64,000 nt of DNA from an uncultured bacterium (GCA_938014885.1 CALLQI010000024.1:113219-177218), one strand, 5' to 3'. Positions 16,001-24,660 are shown, counted from the stretch's first letter. A program made the numbers and translations. Notes: generated by a model from the letters alone, not told the origin.

Positions 16001-17436
16001 TTTCGGCCATGCTGGCGCAGTTTTTCACCGGTGAGGCCAACGCCGACGCCACCCGCGTCTACGGCGGCGGCAGCGACGGCCTGCGCATCTTTGATGGCAA
16101 CACCGGCGCGATTCTCGCCCACACCACCAAGGGTGAAGTGCTGCTGGATATGCACCTGTTGCCCGGCGGCAAAGAACTGCTGACCCTTCACTACCGGCAA
16201 GCCAATCTGCATGACGCTGAAACCGGCGAAAAGATCGCCGGCTTCAGCCGCCACGGGCAGCTCGCGCTGGCCATGTCCGTCACGCAAGACGGCAGCCTGG
16301 TGGCGACATCGGCCACCGACGGCACCGTGCGCATCCACGCCGTTTCCACCCGCGAGCTGGTGCAGGCGTTTTCCGCCGACGTGGGCGAAGCTTACAGTCT
16401 GGCCTTCAGCCCCGATGGCAAGCTGCTGGCCGTGGCCGGCGGCGGCCGCCAGATCCGTGTGTTTGATTCGATCACAGGTGAATTGCGCGGCGAACTGCTG
16501 GGCCATGAGGGCATCGTGTTCGGCCTGGCATGGTCCGCTGACGGCAAGTGGCTGTATTCGGCCTCGCAGGACCGCACCGTGCGACTGTGGGACTACACCA
16601 ACCTGCGCGAGTTTGCGGTGCTGCGCGGCCACACCGAAACGGCGACGCGCATGGTGGTCACGCCGCAGGGCACCATCATCACCGGCAGCCAGGACGACAC
16701 GCTGCGCGCGTGGCAGATCCAGACCGTGATGGGGCAGGTGCCTGATATCGTGGCGGCGATCCGCAGCATCACCGGTATGATCGTTCCCGAGAAGTCGTTT
16801 GCGGCGCTGCTCGACAGCAACTGGCCCGGCGAGCGCCCGGATGGCGGTTTGCGCCAGCGTCGTCGCCAGGCATCGGACACCCGGCGCGAAACTTCGGTGC
16901 GCTTCCAGGTCCAGTTTGAAGGCTACCGTTACTCCGACACCGAACGCGATGGCGTGAAGTTGCGCCGCTATCACCCAGCCCGTTCGCGCGATGCTTCGGG
17001 CCGCCCCATGGGCCACGCGCCGGGCACGCTGAACTATCGCGCCTGGCTGGCCGACAACCGGCCCGAAAGGCTGGCCCATCTCATGGAAAGTTCGGCCGTC
17101 ATCACGGATCTGACCGGCGAAGGCCAGGCTGAATCACTGGGCCTCAAGCCCGGCGACGTGCTGTACGCCACCAACGGCGAACGCCTGACAGACCGTGAAG
17201 CCCTGCGAGCTGCCCTCGAAGCCGCCGGCGAACAACCGCTGCGCGTAACCGTGCGCCGCTTCAACCGCGACGCCGCAGGCAAGCCCCAACCCGCCGCCGA
17301 TATGGAAGGCCTGCTGTTCCTCGATGAGGCTGGCCGCACGCGCTGGGACTACACCGAGTTCGAAGTACAGCTAAGCCCCGGCCGCATCGGCGCACGAATT
17401 GGCGAAGAACGGATGCTGCTCCGGCCGATGCGGTGA
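13018..17436 (+). CDS. Giant Ser/Thr kinase with TM helix, WD40 propellers and PDZ domain
   Basis: A 1472-residue regulator. Residues 1-140 form a helical leader. The kinase domain (about 157-460) shows ARGGMGRILLA, ALKELLP, HRDLKPENI near 300, LLDWGLARV (DWG for DFG), GTPAYMAPEQARG and DVYALGAVLYQ. A transmembrane helix is at about 487-510, followed by an Ala/Glu/Arg coiled coil to about 590. Then come WD40 repeats from about 650 to 1240 (for example FAPDGSRLLSCSADGTVRVW, SADGKWLYSASQDRTVRLW), enough for two propellers. A PDZ-like segment follows at about 1360-1420 (GLKPGDVLYATNGERL). The propellers probably lie outside the membrane and sense ligands or envelope partners. This architecture is typical of Planctomycetota. 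Confidence 0.95.
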   Translation: MAEVSKSLIAAVLAVRGGRITPQRAVEIVESAPSERDALVSVQAESAAAQTGTVAISATLVEKVAKRLADGESLDGLGLDAETAAVLRSLAEHPAHTIRDTLLSLAPTRAYVHDSDDGGLIDAADSEQPTQKPVNKPTNRKHSTELMYAASREERYRVQREHARGGMGRILLARDHVVGRDVALKELLPTRQAGGSTPHGTEESRGMTERFLREAKITGQLEHPNIVPVYEIGKDEEGALYYTMRFVRGDTLAARLNAISRDVDLSPKGKLAARLKLLDSFVDVCNAIAYAHSKGIIHRDLKPENIMLGEYGETVLLDWGLARVRGMEDTVGPQLVATSRYMSQSVLEGESANLTMDGSIVGTPAYMAPEQARGDLDDIDEQTDVYALGAVLYQILCGKAPFEGPMPALIIQQVLNAEPLRLSAIVPEVPPELEALVERAMAKDKSRRLKSARDFAEEIKAFRDGRTLESYQYTVRELIARWMQRHRTMVLVGMAVFYGIVAFAVFHYVQLRNEKVEVELQRAQADIAKREAEVLFKQSTEAEQVAREQRDRAQKGEAAARESQQQADAATREAREEAEAKQRALDAWQGTLGDAYAMRMRLAMQERDSNAALAFSAASLEGADNPEARGGLLSVGDAHPLLWHLRPDLRQLQELYQFFPVVYSPDGSLLCSGMKDGRIWMWDAATGESLPALAFSEREVFALAFDPGGRWLVAGGEAGLLKAWPVDPDTRRPLPDKGFVLREKGNRILGASFSPDGSTLAICSDQLELYDVGAAKFLGRFTGGNNHWASFPAWSPDGRTIVTSSILPQDFFLRVWDVETLSLKRALLDTAGLNEMFVFASPCGRYIASSTMQGHVLIRDAQSLAIIRQMTDHTSAVFGCAFAPDGSRLLSCSADGTVRVWNTDNGECLQVFSGFPIWNASCAFAPDGSALAVRDTWGDVRVWGTPSPDVKIIGGHTGDVVDVTLAQQGKYIVSAGWDGKVIVRDAQTHATVREFSAMLAQFFTGEANADATRVYGGGSDGLRIFDGNTGAILAHTTKGEVLLDMHLLPGGKELLTLHYRQANLHDAETGEKIAGFSRHGQLALAMSVTQDGSLVATSATDGTVRIHAVSTRELVQAFSADVGEAYSLAFSPDGKLLAVAGGGRQIRVFDSITGELRGELLGHEGIVFGLAWSADGKWLYSASQDRTVRLWDYTNLREFAVLRGHTETATRMVVTPQGTIITGSQDDTLRAWQIQTVMGQVPDIVAAIRSITGMIVPEKSFAALLDSNWPGERPDGGLRQRRRQASDTRRETSVRFQVQFEGYRYSDTERDGVKLRRYHPARSRDASGRPMGHAPGTLNYRAWLADNRPERLAHLMESSAVITDLTGEGQAESLGLKPGDVLYATNGERLTDREALRAALEAAGEQPLRVTVRRFNRDAAGKPQPAADMEGLLFLDEAGRTRWDYTEFEVQLSPGRIGARIGEERMLLRPMR

Positions 17437-17716
17437 ACGATCAGGCCCGCCGCGCGCACGGCGGAAAAAAAGGAATTCGTCACTCCAAACGGCAACGACA
17501 GGACGAAAGCAACCATTGGTGCACATAGCTAAACATGTTTACCCATGTGCACCGATGGTTTCACTTTGCTTGCGTGCTCTGTGCAATCGTCCCGCCGCTC
17601 ACGCAGCGGGCTCTGAATGCTGCCTCAGCACGTCATTTTGACAGGCACGTTGAAACGCGGGCGCCTGCGCGCGCCAACCCCGCCAATTTGACACGGTTTG
17701 GGTGCTCAAACGGGCC

Positions 17717-17733
17717 TTGGCACGAGGGTTGCA
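17717..17733 (+). promoter_or_regulatory. Sigma-54 promoter upstream of clpB
   Basis: The sequence TTGGCACGAGGGTTGCA matches the sigma-54 consensus YTGGCACGRNNNTTGCW at every defined position. The -24 GG is at 17719-17720 and the -12 GC at 17731-17732. The predicted start is near 17744, giving a leader of about 120 nt before the clpB ATG at 17864. No CIRCE element was seen. The rest of the 427-bp gap (17437-17716) shows no gene. Confidence 0.75.
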
Positions 17734-17863
17734 TCTGTAGTCGCGAGGCCGGCGCAGGGGGCATCCGGGCCAGCGTCTGAGACCCGCCCCCCGCTTCTCG
17801 ACGCGCAGGGCACGGGTGCTTCCCGCGCCGGCCTCAGAAAACTTCAGCTGAGAAAGGCACCCC

Positions 17864-20437
17864 ATGCGCCTCGACAAACTGACCGTCAAAACCCAAGAGG
17901 CCGTCCAGGACGCCCTCGAAATCGCCCGCAAAGGCAACAACCAGGCCCTTGAGCCCGAACACGTCATGCTGGCCCTGCTGCGTCAGGACGACGGCGTTGT
18001 GCGGCCGCTGCTGCAGAAGATGGGCTTGAACTTTGAGAACGTGCAGTCGCGCCTTGAGGCCGAAATCGCCAAGTTCCCGCAAGTCACCGGTGCCCAGCAG
18101 TTCGGCAGCAATGACCTGAACACGATTCTCGGCAAGGCCTTCGACGAGGCCCAGAAGCTGAAAGACGAATACGTCAGCGGCGACCACGTGCTGCTCGCGA
18201 TTCTCGACCACGGCAAAACGCCCGGTGCCAGGCTGCTGAAGGAGCTCGGCGTCGATCGCAACAAGCTGCTGGGGGCACTCAAGGACGTGCGCGGCACGCA
18301 GAAGGTGGATTCGCCGGACGCCGAGGGCAAGTTCCAGGCGCTGGCCAAGTATACCCGCGATCTCACGCAAGAAGCCCGCAACGGCAAGCTTGACCCCGTG
18401 ATCGGCCGCAACGACGAAATCCGCCGCGTGCTGCAGGTGCTTTCGCGGCGCACGAAGAACAACCCCGTACTGATCGGCGAACCCGGCGTGGGCAAGACCG
18501 CGATCATCGAAGGTCTCGCGCGCCGCATTGTCGAAAACGACGTGCCGGAAGGCCTGAAAGACAAGCGCGTGCTGGCGCTCGACCTTGGCGCGCTGATGGC
18601 CGGCACCAAGTTCCGCGGCGAGTTTGAAGAGCGCCTGAAAGCGATCCTGAAAGAAATCGAAGCCGCCGAAGGCCAGATCGTCCTGTTCATCGACGAGCTG
18701 CACACCATCGTCGGTGCCGGCAAAACTGAAGGCAGCCCCGACGCCGGCAACCTGCTGAAGCCAGCCCTCGCGCGCGGCACGCTGCGTTGCGTCGGTGCGA
18801 CCACGCTGGACGAATACCGCAAGTACGTCGAGAAAGACAAAGCCCTCGAGCGCCGCTTCCAGCAGGTGTTTGTGGGTGAGCCAACGGTTGAAGACACCAT
18901 CGCGATCCTGCGCGGCCTGAAAGAGCGCTACGAAGTCCACCACGGTGTGCGCATCGCCGACAACGCCATTGTCGCGGCGGCCACACTCAGCAATCGCTAC
19001 ATCACCGCGCGCTTCCTGCCCGACAAGGCCATCGACCTGATGGACGAGGCCGCGAGCCGCATCCGCCTCGAGATCGACAGCCTGCCCGCCGAGCTGGATG
19101 AACTCGAGCGCCAGATGCGCCGGTTGCAGATCGAACGCGAAGCCCTGAAGAAAGAGAAGGACGCCGCAAGCAAGGCGCGCCTGGCCACACTGGAAAAGGA
19201 ACTGTCCGAGCTCAACGAGCGCCACTCCGCCAGCAAGGCCCAATGGCAGAGTGAGAAAGAGGTTATCGAGACCGTCCGCCACGGCCGCGAAGAGGTTGAG
19301 GCGCTGAAGAATGAGGCCGAACGCCTCGAACGCGCCGGTGAGCTGGAGAAGGTCGCGCGCATCCGCTACGGCGACATCCCGGCCAAGGAACGCGCGATCA
19401 AAGAGGCCGACGCCAAGCTGCGCAGCATGCAGGGCCAGAAGAAGATGCTGCACGAAGAAGTCACCGACGAAGAAATCGCCGAGGTGGTGTCGCGCTGGAC
19501 CGGCATCCCCGTAAGCAAAATGCTCGAGGGCGAAAAGCAGAAGCTGCTGCGCCTCGAAGAACACCTGCACCAGCGCGTGGTGGGCCAGGATGAGGCCATC
19601 TCGGCCGTCGCCAACGCCGTGCGCCGTTCACGCAGCGGGTTGCAGGACCCGAACCGGCCGATCGGAAGCTTCATCTTTCTGGGCCCGACGGGCGTGGGCA
19701 AGACTGAGCTGGCCAAAACGCTGGCCGCGTTCCTGTTCGACGACGAGAACGCGCTCGTGCGCATCGACATGTCGGAGTACATGGAAAAGCACGCCGTGGC
19801 GCGGCTGATCGGCGCGCCCCCGGGCTATGTCGGCTACGAAGAGGGCGGGCAACTCACCGAGGCCGTTCGCCGCCGGCCTTACAGCGTGATCCTGTTTGAT
19901 GAAGTCGAAAAGGCGCACCAGGACGTGTTCAACGTGCTGCTGCAACTGCTGGATGACGGCCGGTTGACGGACAGTCACGGCCGCACGGTCGATTTCACGA
20001 ACGCGGTGGTGATCATGACCAGCAACATCGGCAGCCATTTGATTCTCGAAATGGAGGCCGGCCAGGAAAGCATGGTCGAACACGCGGTGCTGAGCGAAAT
20101 GCGCAAGCACTTCCGCCCCGAGTTCCTGAACCGGGTGGACGACGTGGTGATGTTCAAGCGCCTGCAACAGGAACAAGTGCGGCGCATCGTGGACCTGCAA
20201 CTCAAGCACATCGAAAAGCTGCTGGCCGACCGAGGCCTGAAGCTGAACGTAAGCGACCGGGCCAAAGACGAACTGGCCAAGCAAGGCTACGACCCGCAAC
20301 TGGGCGCAAGGCCGGTAAAGCGAGTGATCCAGCAAAAGCTGCAAAACGCGCTCGCCATGAAGCTCCTGGAAGGCAAGTTCAAAGAAGGCGACACGATCAC
20401 CGTAGACCAGCACGAAGGGTTCTTCACGTTCGTGTGA
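17864..20437 (+). CDS. clpB: ATP-dependent disaggregase ClpB
   Basis: A Hsp100 chaperone that, with DnaK, extracts polypeptides from aggregates. Its 857 residues match the family. The N domain (1-145) begins MRLDKLTVKTQEAVQDAL. NBD1 has Walker A GEPGVGKTAI near 205 and Walker B VLFIDELHT. The middle coiled coil runs about 405-530. NBD2 has GPTGVGKTEL near 606, ILFDEVEKAH, and the D2-small domain ends KEGDTITVDQHEGFFTFV. The ATG is preceded by a GAGAAAGG Shine-Dalgarno-like site. A consensus sigma-54 promoter lies 120 bp upstream, an unusual control for a heat-shock gene. The OLD nuclease gene starts 37 bp after the stop. Confidence 0.98.
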   Translation: MRLDKLTVKTQEAVQDALEIARKGNNQALEPEHVMLALLRQDDGVVRPLLQKMGLNFENVQSRLEAEIAKFPQVTGAQQFGSNDLNTILGKAFDEAQKLKDEYVSGDHVLLAILDHGKTPGARLLKELGVDRNKLLGALKDVRGTQKVDSPDAEGKFQALAKYTRDLTQEARNGKLDPVIGRNDEIRRVLQVLSRRTKNNPVLIGEPGVGKTAIIEGLARRIVENDVPEGLKDKRVLALDLGALMAGTKFRGEFEERLKAILKEIEAAEGQIVLFIDELHTIVGAGKTEGSPDAGNLLKPALARGTLRCVGATTLDEYRKYVEKDKALERRFQQVFVGEPTVEDTIAILRGLKERYEVHHGVRIADNAIVAAATLSNRYITARFLPDKAIDLMDEAASRIRLEIDSLPAELDELERQMRRLQIEREALKKEKDAASKARLATLEKELSELNERHSASKAQWQSEKEVIETVRHGREEVEALKNEAERLERAGELEKVARIRYGDIPAKERAIKEADAKLRSMQGQKKMLHEEVTDEEIAEVVSRWTGIPVSKMLEGEKQKLLRLEEHLHQRVVGQDEAISAVANAVRRSRSGLQDPNRPIGSFIFLGPTGVGKTELAKTLAAFLFDDENALVRIDMSEYMEKHAVARLIGAPPGYVGYEEGGQLTEAVRRRPYSVILFDEVEKAHQDVFNVLLQLLDDGRLTDSHGRTVDFTNAVVIMTSNIGSHLILEMEAGQESMVEHAVLSEMRKHFRPEFLNRVDDVVMFKRLQQEQVRRIVDLQLKHIEKLLADRGLKLNVSDRAKDELAKQGYDPQLGARPVKRVIQQKLQNALAMKLLEGKFKEGDTITVDQHEGFFTFV

Positions 20438-20474
20438 GGCACTCCATGGCAAGCCAAGGTCAGGGGGCGATTGA

Positions 20475-22517
20475 GTGGGAAGAAATCACAATGGTTTAGA
20501 GGCGGTGGCGCTCAGGCTGCACAACGTTGCATCATTTCGTGGTGCACACGTGGTGCCACTTCACAAGGACTACACTGTCGTCATAGGTCGCAACAACTCC
20601 GGGAAGAGTACGATCGTTGGCGTTCCCGGGCTGCTAACACACCTTTGGCAAAGCCATTTGAAGTTGGGGAGCAGTCACACTCATCCGCAAGTTGCCTTGC
20701 ACCGATTGCTGCATCGCGGTCAAGCCAGTCCGGCGGGTGACAGGTGTGAGTTGGCCGTAGCATTCAAGGGAAGTGCGCCGAGGGTCCTGAAAATCTTGGG
20801 ATTGTCAAAGGACCCAACTCTAATCGACAAGTTGCCAGTCCAGTTCGGAGACAAGCCTCCGACAACCCTCAAACAGTCTGGTCACTTCCAAAACCTCGTA
20901 AATTGGTCAGCGCCCGTTTGCTTTGAAGTCGGAGTGACCCTCGCTCGCCCGAGGTTCTCCAACAACCACATCTCGTGCGACCTGTATGTGAGGGTCTTCG
21001 AAGGCGAATACCCTGCGGACGGGTTCGTACCGAGCATCGCCTTCGTACGAAGCTTTGGTGGTCGTAGCACGGTGGAAACGCTTGCGCTCCCGGAGCTCGC
21101 GATTCGAGTTGCACTTGAGCCAGACTCTCCTTACGACATCTGTGGCGAAGGGATACCACTGTTGCTAGCCAGTCACTTCGCGTCTTGGGGAGGCGAAACG
21201 ACTGACTGGATGCCAGTGTGGGGGCAAGATCCACGACGTATCCAGTCCCTAGACGATGGAGTAGATGCCGCACTCCACTATTTGAAGACCGAACAAGACA
21301 ACGAACTGGGTTGGCATCCGGTAGGCGAAGCCTTCAAAGACGCCTTCCCTGAGTTTAGCCGGAGCTACTCACGCGGCATGAGCGGGGGTGCTCGAGAAAC
21401 CACTTTCGAACTCTCTCGACTGAAGGACCCATCCAATGAGGCAATGCGTCTAATCAGAAGCCAGCTAGGAGCAGGTGTTTGGTCGTACCTAGCCCAGCTC
21501 GCCGCAATCAATATCGCCGGCCTGACAAGTGCCCAGTCGATGTTTGTGGATGAGCCACAGCTCCACTTGCACCCCGAATTGGAACGCAAGCTTGTCCGAG
21601 CAATCACCAAAGGCGAGGGCGGGATTGCGCCCGGCATGCAGTTTCTGATCGCAACGCACTCGCCCGCGTTCGTTGATTGGGGATGGCGGAACGGCTTCGT
21701 GCACGTGGTGCGCTGGGATGAGGAGCGCCAGTCGTCCGTCATCGAGACTGACATTCGGCGTCCGCGAGACACTAGTGTATCCCCGCCATCAAGCCTGGCA
21801 GAAGTTTGGGGCTCGGTTTCCTCCACCCCGAGCGAGTTGCTCTTCTGTGACCGCGTCTGCTTCGTCGAAGGTGGCAGTGACGCGGTTGCTCTTCGCACGC
21901 TAATTGACGGCCTTCGATGGAATGTAGGGTTGGTGTCCTTCGTCGAACTGAACGAGCCGGACGCGTTCGTTGGAAAGTCGGGACACGCCCTGCTGCATCG
22001 GCTGCCACAACTGGCCCTAGCGCATCGTGGGATGCTGCGCCAGGCTTCGCTGCTTGTGCTAGACCGGGACAAAGAGGAATCGGCCAAGAAGTACTGGAGT
22101 TCGATGCCTGGTGATCGATTTGGTGAAAAGGGAGTTCACGTCTTTTTTGCTGGTAACCAAGATGGCGAGTTGGAGGACGCCTTCGTGGCGCCCGAGTTTC
22201 TGAAAGCATTCGTAACTTCTGTTCGCAATGGCGAACTGGCGTCCGGACCCGACAACGACTGGAGTCTCACTGATGTCGATGGCGTGTTCCTCAAGGGCGG
22301 ACAAACGAAGGGAACATCAGTGTTGGACACCGTCTTTCAGCGGACACTCGGCACCCCATACAGCAACAACAAGCCGCGGTGGCTCCGCAAACTGGCCGCT
22401 TTCCTCGTTGAGAATCAAAGTAACGCATTTGCTGAGCCGGTGCTGACGGCACTGGTCCCGCTTCGAGAGTTCTTCGAGGACCCAAGCAAACGTCCGTGGT
22501 CGCCGTTCGCATCGTGA
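20475..22517 (+). CDS. OLD-family ATP-dependent nuclease (ATPase plus TOPRIM)
   Basis: A 680-residue protein with a GTG start. The N-terminal ABC-type ATPase has Walker A GRNNSGKST near residue 38, and Walker B SMFVDEPQLHLHPEL near 355 followed by FLIATHSP. The C-terminal TOPRIM nuclease has CFVEGGSDAVALRTL near 462 and LLVLDRDKEE near 530, the metal-binding acidic pair of OLD and GajA proteins. OLD nucleases restrict phage in P2 Old and Gabija systems. No GajB-like UvrD helicase follows, so this looks like a solo (class 1) OLD. Codon usage is less GC-rich than clpB on its left, consistent with insertion of a defence gene at this spot. Confidence 0.82.
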   Translation: MGRNHNGLEAVALRLHNVASFRGAHVVPLHKDYTVVIGRNNSGKSTIVGVPGLLTHLWQSHLKLGSSHTHPQVALHRLLHRGQASPAGDRCELAVAFKGSAPRVLKILGLSKDPTLIDKLPVQFGDKPPTTLKQSGHFQNLVNWSAPVCFEVGVTLARPRFSNNHISCDLYVRVFEGEYPADGFVPSIAFVRSFGGRSTVETLALPELAIRVALEPDSPYDICGEGIPLLLASHFASWGGETTDWMPVWGQDPRRIQSLDDGVDAALHYLKTEQDNELGWHPVGEAFKDAFPEFSRSYSRGMSGGARETTFELSRLKDPSNEAMRLIRSQLGAGVWSYLAQLAAINIAGLTSAQSMFVDEPQLHLHPELERKLVRAITKGEGGIAPGMQFLIATHSPAFVDWGWRNGFVHVVRWDEERQSSVIETDIRRPRDTSVSPPSSLAEVWGSVSSTPSELLFCDRVCFVEGGSDAVALRTLIDGLRWNVGLVSFVELNEPDAFVGKSGHALLHRLPQLALAHRGMLRQASLLVLDRDKEESAKKYWSSMPGDRFGEKGVHVFFAGNQDGELEDAFVAPEFLKAFVTSVRNGELASGPDNDWSLTDVDGVFLKGGQTKGTSVLDTVFQRTLGTPYSNNKPRWLRKLAAFLVENQSNAFAEPVLTALVPLREFFEDPSKRPWSPFAS

Positions 22518-22564
22518 CCTAGCCGGAATTCGACATTGAGGTGCTGCAGGGGGGCGAGGCCACG

Positions 22565-22924
22565 ATGCACGAAATTTGGGCTGGTCTGTTTCAGCTGCTG
22601 ATTGAGGGTGTGGGCTGGGGCCTTTCGGCGGCGGCCAACAGGCCGGATGCTTTTGCCTCGCCCGAGCTGGATGCTCTTGGCATGGAACTGCGGCAGCTTG
22701 AAATCCTGCTGGCTGAGTTTCGCCTTGGGCTGGAGGTCCGCGAGCCCGCGCAGGAGGCTTTGCGTGCGCTGATGGCGGATTCTGTCGTCACGGCCCCTGA
22801 GCTGGTCTTGCGCCACATCCGCGAGCCTTTGTCGGCCTTGATTGCGGATGACTTCTTCAATCATGGCGACACCGTCGTCGTCGATTGCATTGATGGGGTC
22901 TTCAGCGTCGGCCGCGCGGTTTGA
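22565..22924 (+). CDS. Solo Clp C-terminal (D2-small) domain-like protein
   Basis: A 119-residue protein; the ATG at 22565 has GCGAGG upstream, while an in-frame GTG at 22541 is less likely. After a 40-residue leader its sequence follows the end of ClpB. LRQLEILLAE matches LKHIEKLLAD. LEVREPAQEAL matches LNVSDRAKDEL. VLRHIREPLSALIADDFF matches VKRVIQQKLQNALAMKLL. NHGDTVVVDCIDGVFSV matches KEGDTITVDQHEGFFTF. No ATPase core is present. It lies 2.1 kb downstream of clpB across the OLD gene. It could be a fragment that became a separate gene, or a modulator that caps Clp hexamers; both are inference. Confidence 0.6.
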   Translation: MHEIWAGLFQLLIEGVGWGLSAAANRPDAFASPELDALGMELRQLEILLAEFRLGLEVREPAQEALRALMADSVVTAPELVLRHIREPLSALIADDFFNHGDTVVVDCIDGVFSVGRAV

Positions 22925-23116
22925 CTGGCTCCATTTGGCGGGAATGATGTCACGGGGCCAGGGGTTTGGTCCTGGGCTGCGCTTCTGGCTGGGCGAGATT
23001 TGGGATTGCGGCTTTGGTCGCATCCCGGGGTTGCGGACCATTTGAGTCCGGTGTGAATCCTTCCGGGTAATCTTCGCAACCGTTGACTTTGCCCGCTTCG
23101 TTGCTGGAATCTTCGC

Positions 23117-24184
23117 ATGCCTGAACTGCTCGAACCACCGGTAACCGATAGTGTTGCGTCGTTTGCATCGGACGCACCGGCCACACCCGCTGCCCGCATG
23201 TCGGACCGCGACATCCTGATCGCCACCCGTCCCTTCACCAAAGAAAGCCGCGCCAAAAGCTGGTGGGTGCTGCTTTCGACGCTGGCGGTGCTGGGCGTGT
23301 TCTTCACCACCGCCGCGCTGGCACCTTGGTGGCCGGTCAAGATTGCGGCCTCACTGTGCGGCTCGCTGGTGATGGTGCGCGGCTTCATCATCTACCACGA
23401 CCACATGCACGGCGCGATTTTCCGGAAGTCATTCGTCGCAGGCACGATCCTGCGGCTGTACGGCAGCCTGTTCCTGTGCCCGCCGAGCTACTGGCGCGAG
23501 ACCCACAACTATCACCACAGCCACGTAGGCGCCATTGAGGCCAGCAGCGTCGGCTCGTTCCCGATCATGCCGCTGACGGAATGGAAGCAGGCCGGCTTTT
23601 GGAAGCGCTTCTACTACCACATCGCGCGCCACCCGCTGACCTACGCGCTGGCGTACGTCACGGTGTTCTTCTTCAGCAATGCGCTGAACCCGTTCATTCG
23701 CAACCCGATCCGCAACTGGCAGTGCGGCCTCGCGATTGTGCTGCATGCGGCGCTGATCGCGCTGCTGTGGTGGGCCGGGGGCTGGACTGTCGCGTTGCTG
23801 TGCTTCGTGGGCCCGTACGCGCTGGCATCAGCGCTGGGTGCGTACCTGTTCTATGCGCAGCACAACTTTGTGGGCATGCGGATTCTGAAAGATGGCGAGT
23901 GGACGAACGCCCGCGCGTCACTTGAATGCAGCAGCTTTCTCAAGGCCAGCCGCCTGACCCACTGGCTGACCGGCGAGATCGGCTTCCACCACATCCATCA
24001 CCTGAACTGCACCATCCCGTTCTATCGCCTGCGCGAAGCCATGGAGTCCGTGCCCGCGCTGCAGAACCCGCCCACGACCACCCTGTGGCCGCGCGACGTG
24101 TGGAACTGCCTGCGGCTGAAGGTATGGGACGAAACCCAGGGCCGGATGCTCACCTTCAAAGAAGCCAACGCAGCGAAGGTCTAG
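23117..24184 (+). CDS. Membrane fatty acid desaturase
   Basis: A 355-residue integral membrane di-iron desaturase. The three histidine clusters are present: YHDHMHG (about residue 94), HNYHHSHVG (about 131) and GFHHIHHLN (about 290). Hydrophobic spans lie between them (VLGVFFTTAALAPWW, LTYALAYVTVFFFSNALNPF, ALIALLWWAGGWTVALLCFVG). It introduces double bonds into acyl chains or acts on a related lipid. A TTGACT stands 30 bp before the ATG but no good -10 accompanies it. The element starting at 24201 begins 16 bp after the stop. Confidence 0.9.
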   Translation: MPELLEPPVTDSVASFASDAPATPAARMSDRDILIATRPFTKESRAKSWWVLLSTLAVLGVFFTTAALAPWWPVKIAASLCGSLVMVRGFIIYHDHMHGAIFRKSFVAGTILRLYGSLFLCPPSYWRETHNYHHSHVGAIEASSVGSFPIMPLTEWKQAGFWKRFYYHIARHPLTYALAYVTVFFFSNALNPFIRNPIRNWQCGLAIVLHAALIALLWWAGGWTVALLCFVGPYALASALGAYLFYAQHNFVGMRILKDGEWTNARASLECSSFLKASRLTHWLTGEIGFHHIHHLNCTIPFYRLREAMESVPALQNPPTTTLWPRDVWNCLRLKVWDETQGRMLTFKEANAAKV

Positions 24185-24200
24185 GCCGGCACGGCAACCA

Positions 24201-24660
24201 CTGACGCGAAGTTCGCGACGAACGACTTTTTCCCACGAAGCGCCACGAAGGACCACTAAGAACTGCAACTGCTTTTCTTGTTTAACGGCAGCTGCAATCT
24301 CGCGCGGAGACGCGGAGGCGCGGAGAGGGCAACTGCCTTTGAACCACGAAGCGCTACGAAGCACCGCCAAGAACGGCACCTGCTTTCGGGTTTAGCGCCA
24401 GCTGCAGTTTTACGCTGAGTCCATTGCCGTGGCAGTTCAGTGTGCACCGTGCGAGAGGCCGCCGTGGCCGATTGAGCAAGGTGTTTAATCGCCAAGGACA
24501 ACAAGAGTCGCCAAGGACTGCCAGCGCTTCTCCGCGTCTCAGCGTCTCTGCGCGAAACCGCAGTTGCAGTTAGTCCAGTGCTGCTGTTGCCGTTCTTCGT
24601 GGTTCTTCGTGGCGCTTAGTGGTTCACCGCAGTTGCCGTACTTCTCGGCCTTCGCGTCAG
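24201..24660. repeat. Modular intergenic repeat element (copy B)
   Basis: The element fills the convergent gap between two genes. Ends are CTGACGCGAAG (24201-24211) and its inverse CTTCGCGTCAG (24650-24660). Inside are CCACGAAG arrays near 24235 facing CTTCGTGG arrays near 24596, CGCGGAGACGCGGAGG-type blocks near 24302 facing TCTCCGCGTCTCAGCG near 24531, and AACTGC linkers. Confidence 0.85.

Noticed and set aside
15676..17079. 467-codon antisense frame in the kinase WD40 region
   Set aside because: Shadow; the plus-strand WD40 repeats are unambiguous.
17688..17693. TTGACA as a -35 box for clpB
   Set aside because: No -10-like hexamer at 16-18 bp; the sigma-54 match just downstream is much better.
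17834..19570. 578-codon frame antisense to clpB
   Set aside because: A shadow frame in GC-rich DNA; the clpB frame has complete family motifs and the antisense protein resembles nothing.
20475..22517. Complete Gabija system
   Set aside because: No UvrD-like GajB gene follows; the next gene is the Clp-domain protein.
24201..24660. CRISPR-like spaced short repeats (CACGAAG arrays)
   Set aside because: Spacing is irregular, units are 7-12 bp, arms face each other in inverted orientation and no cas gene is present.
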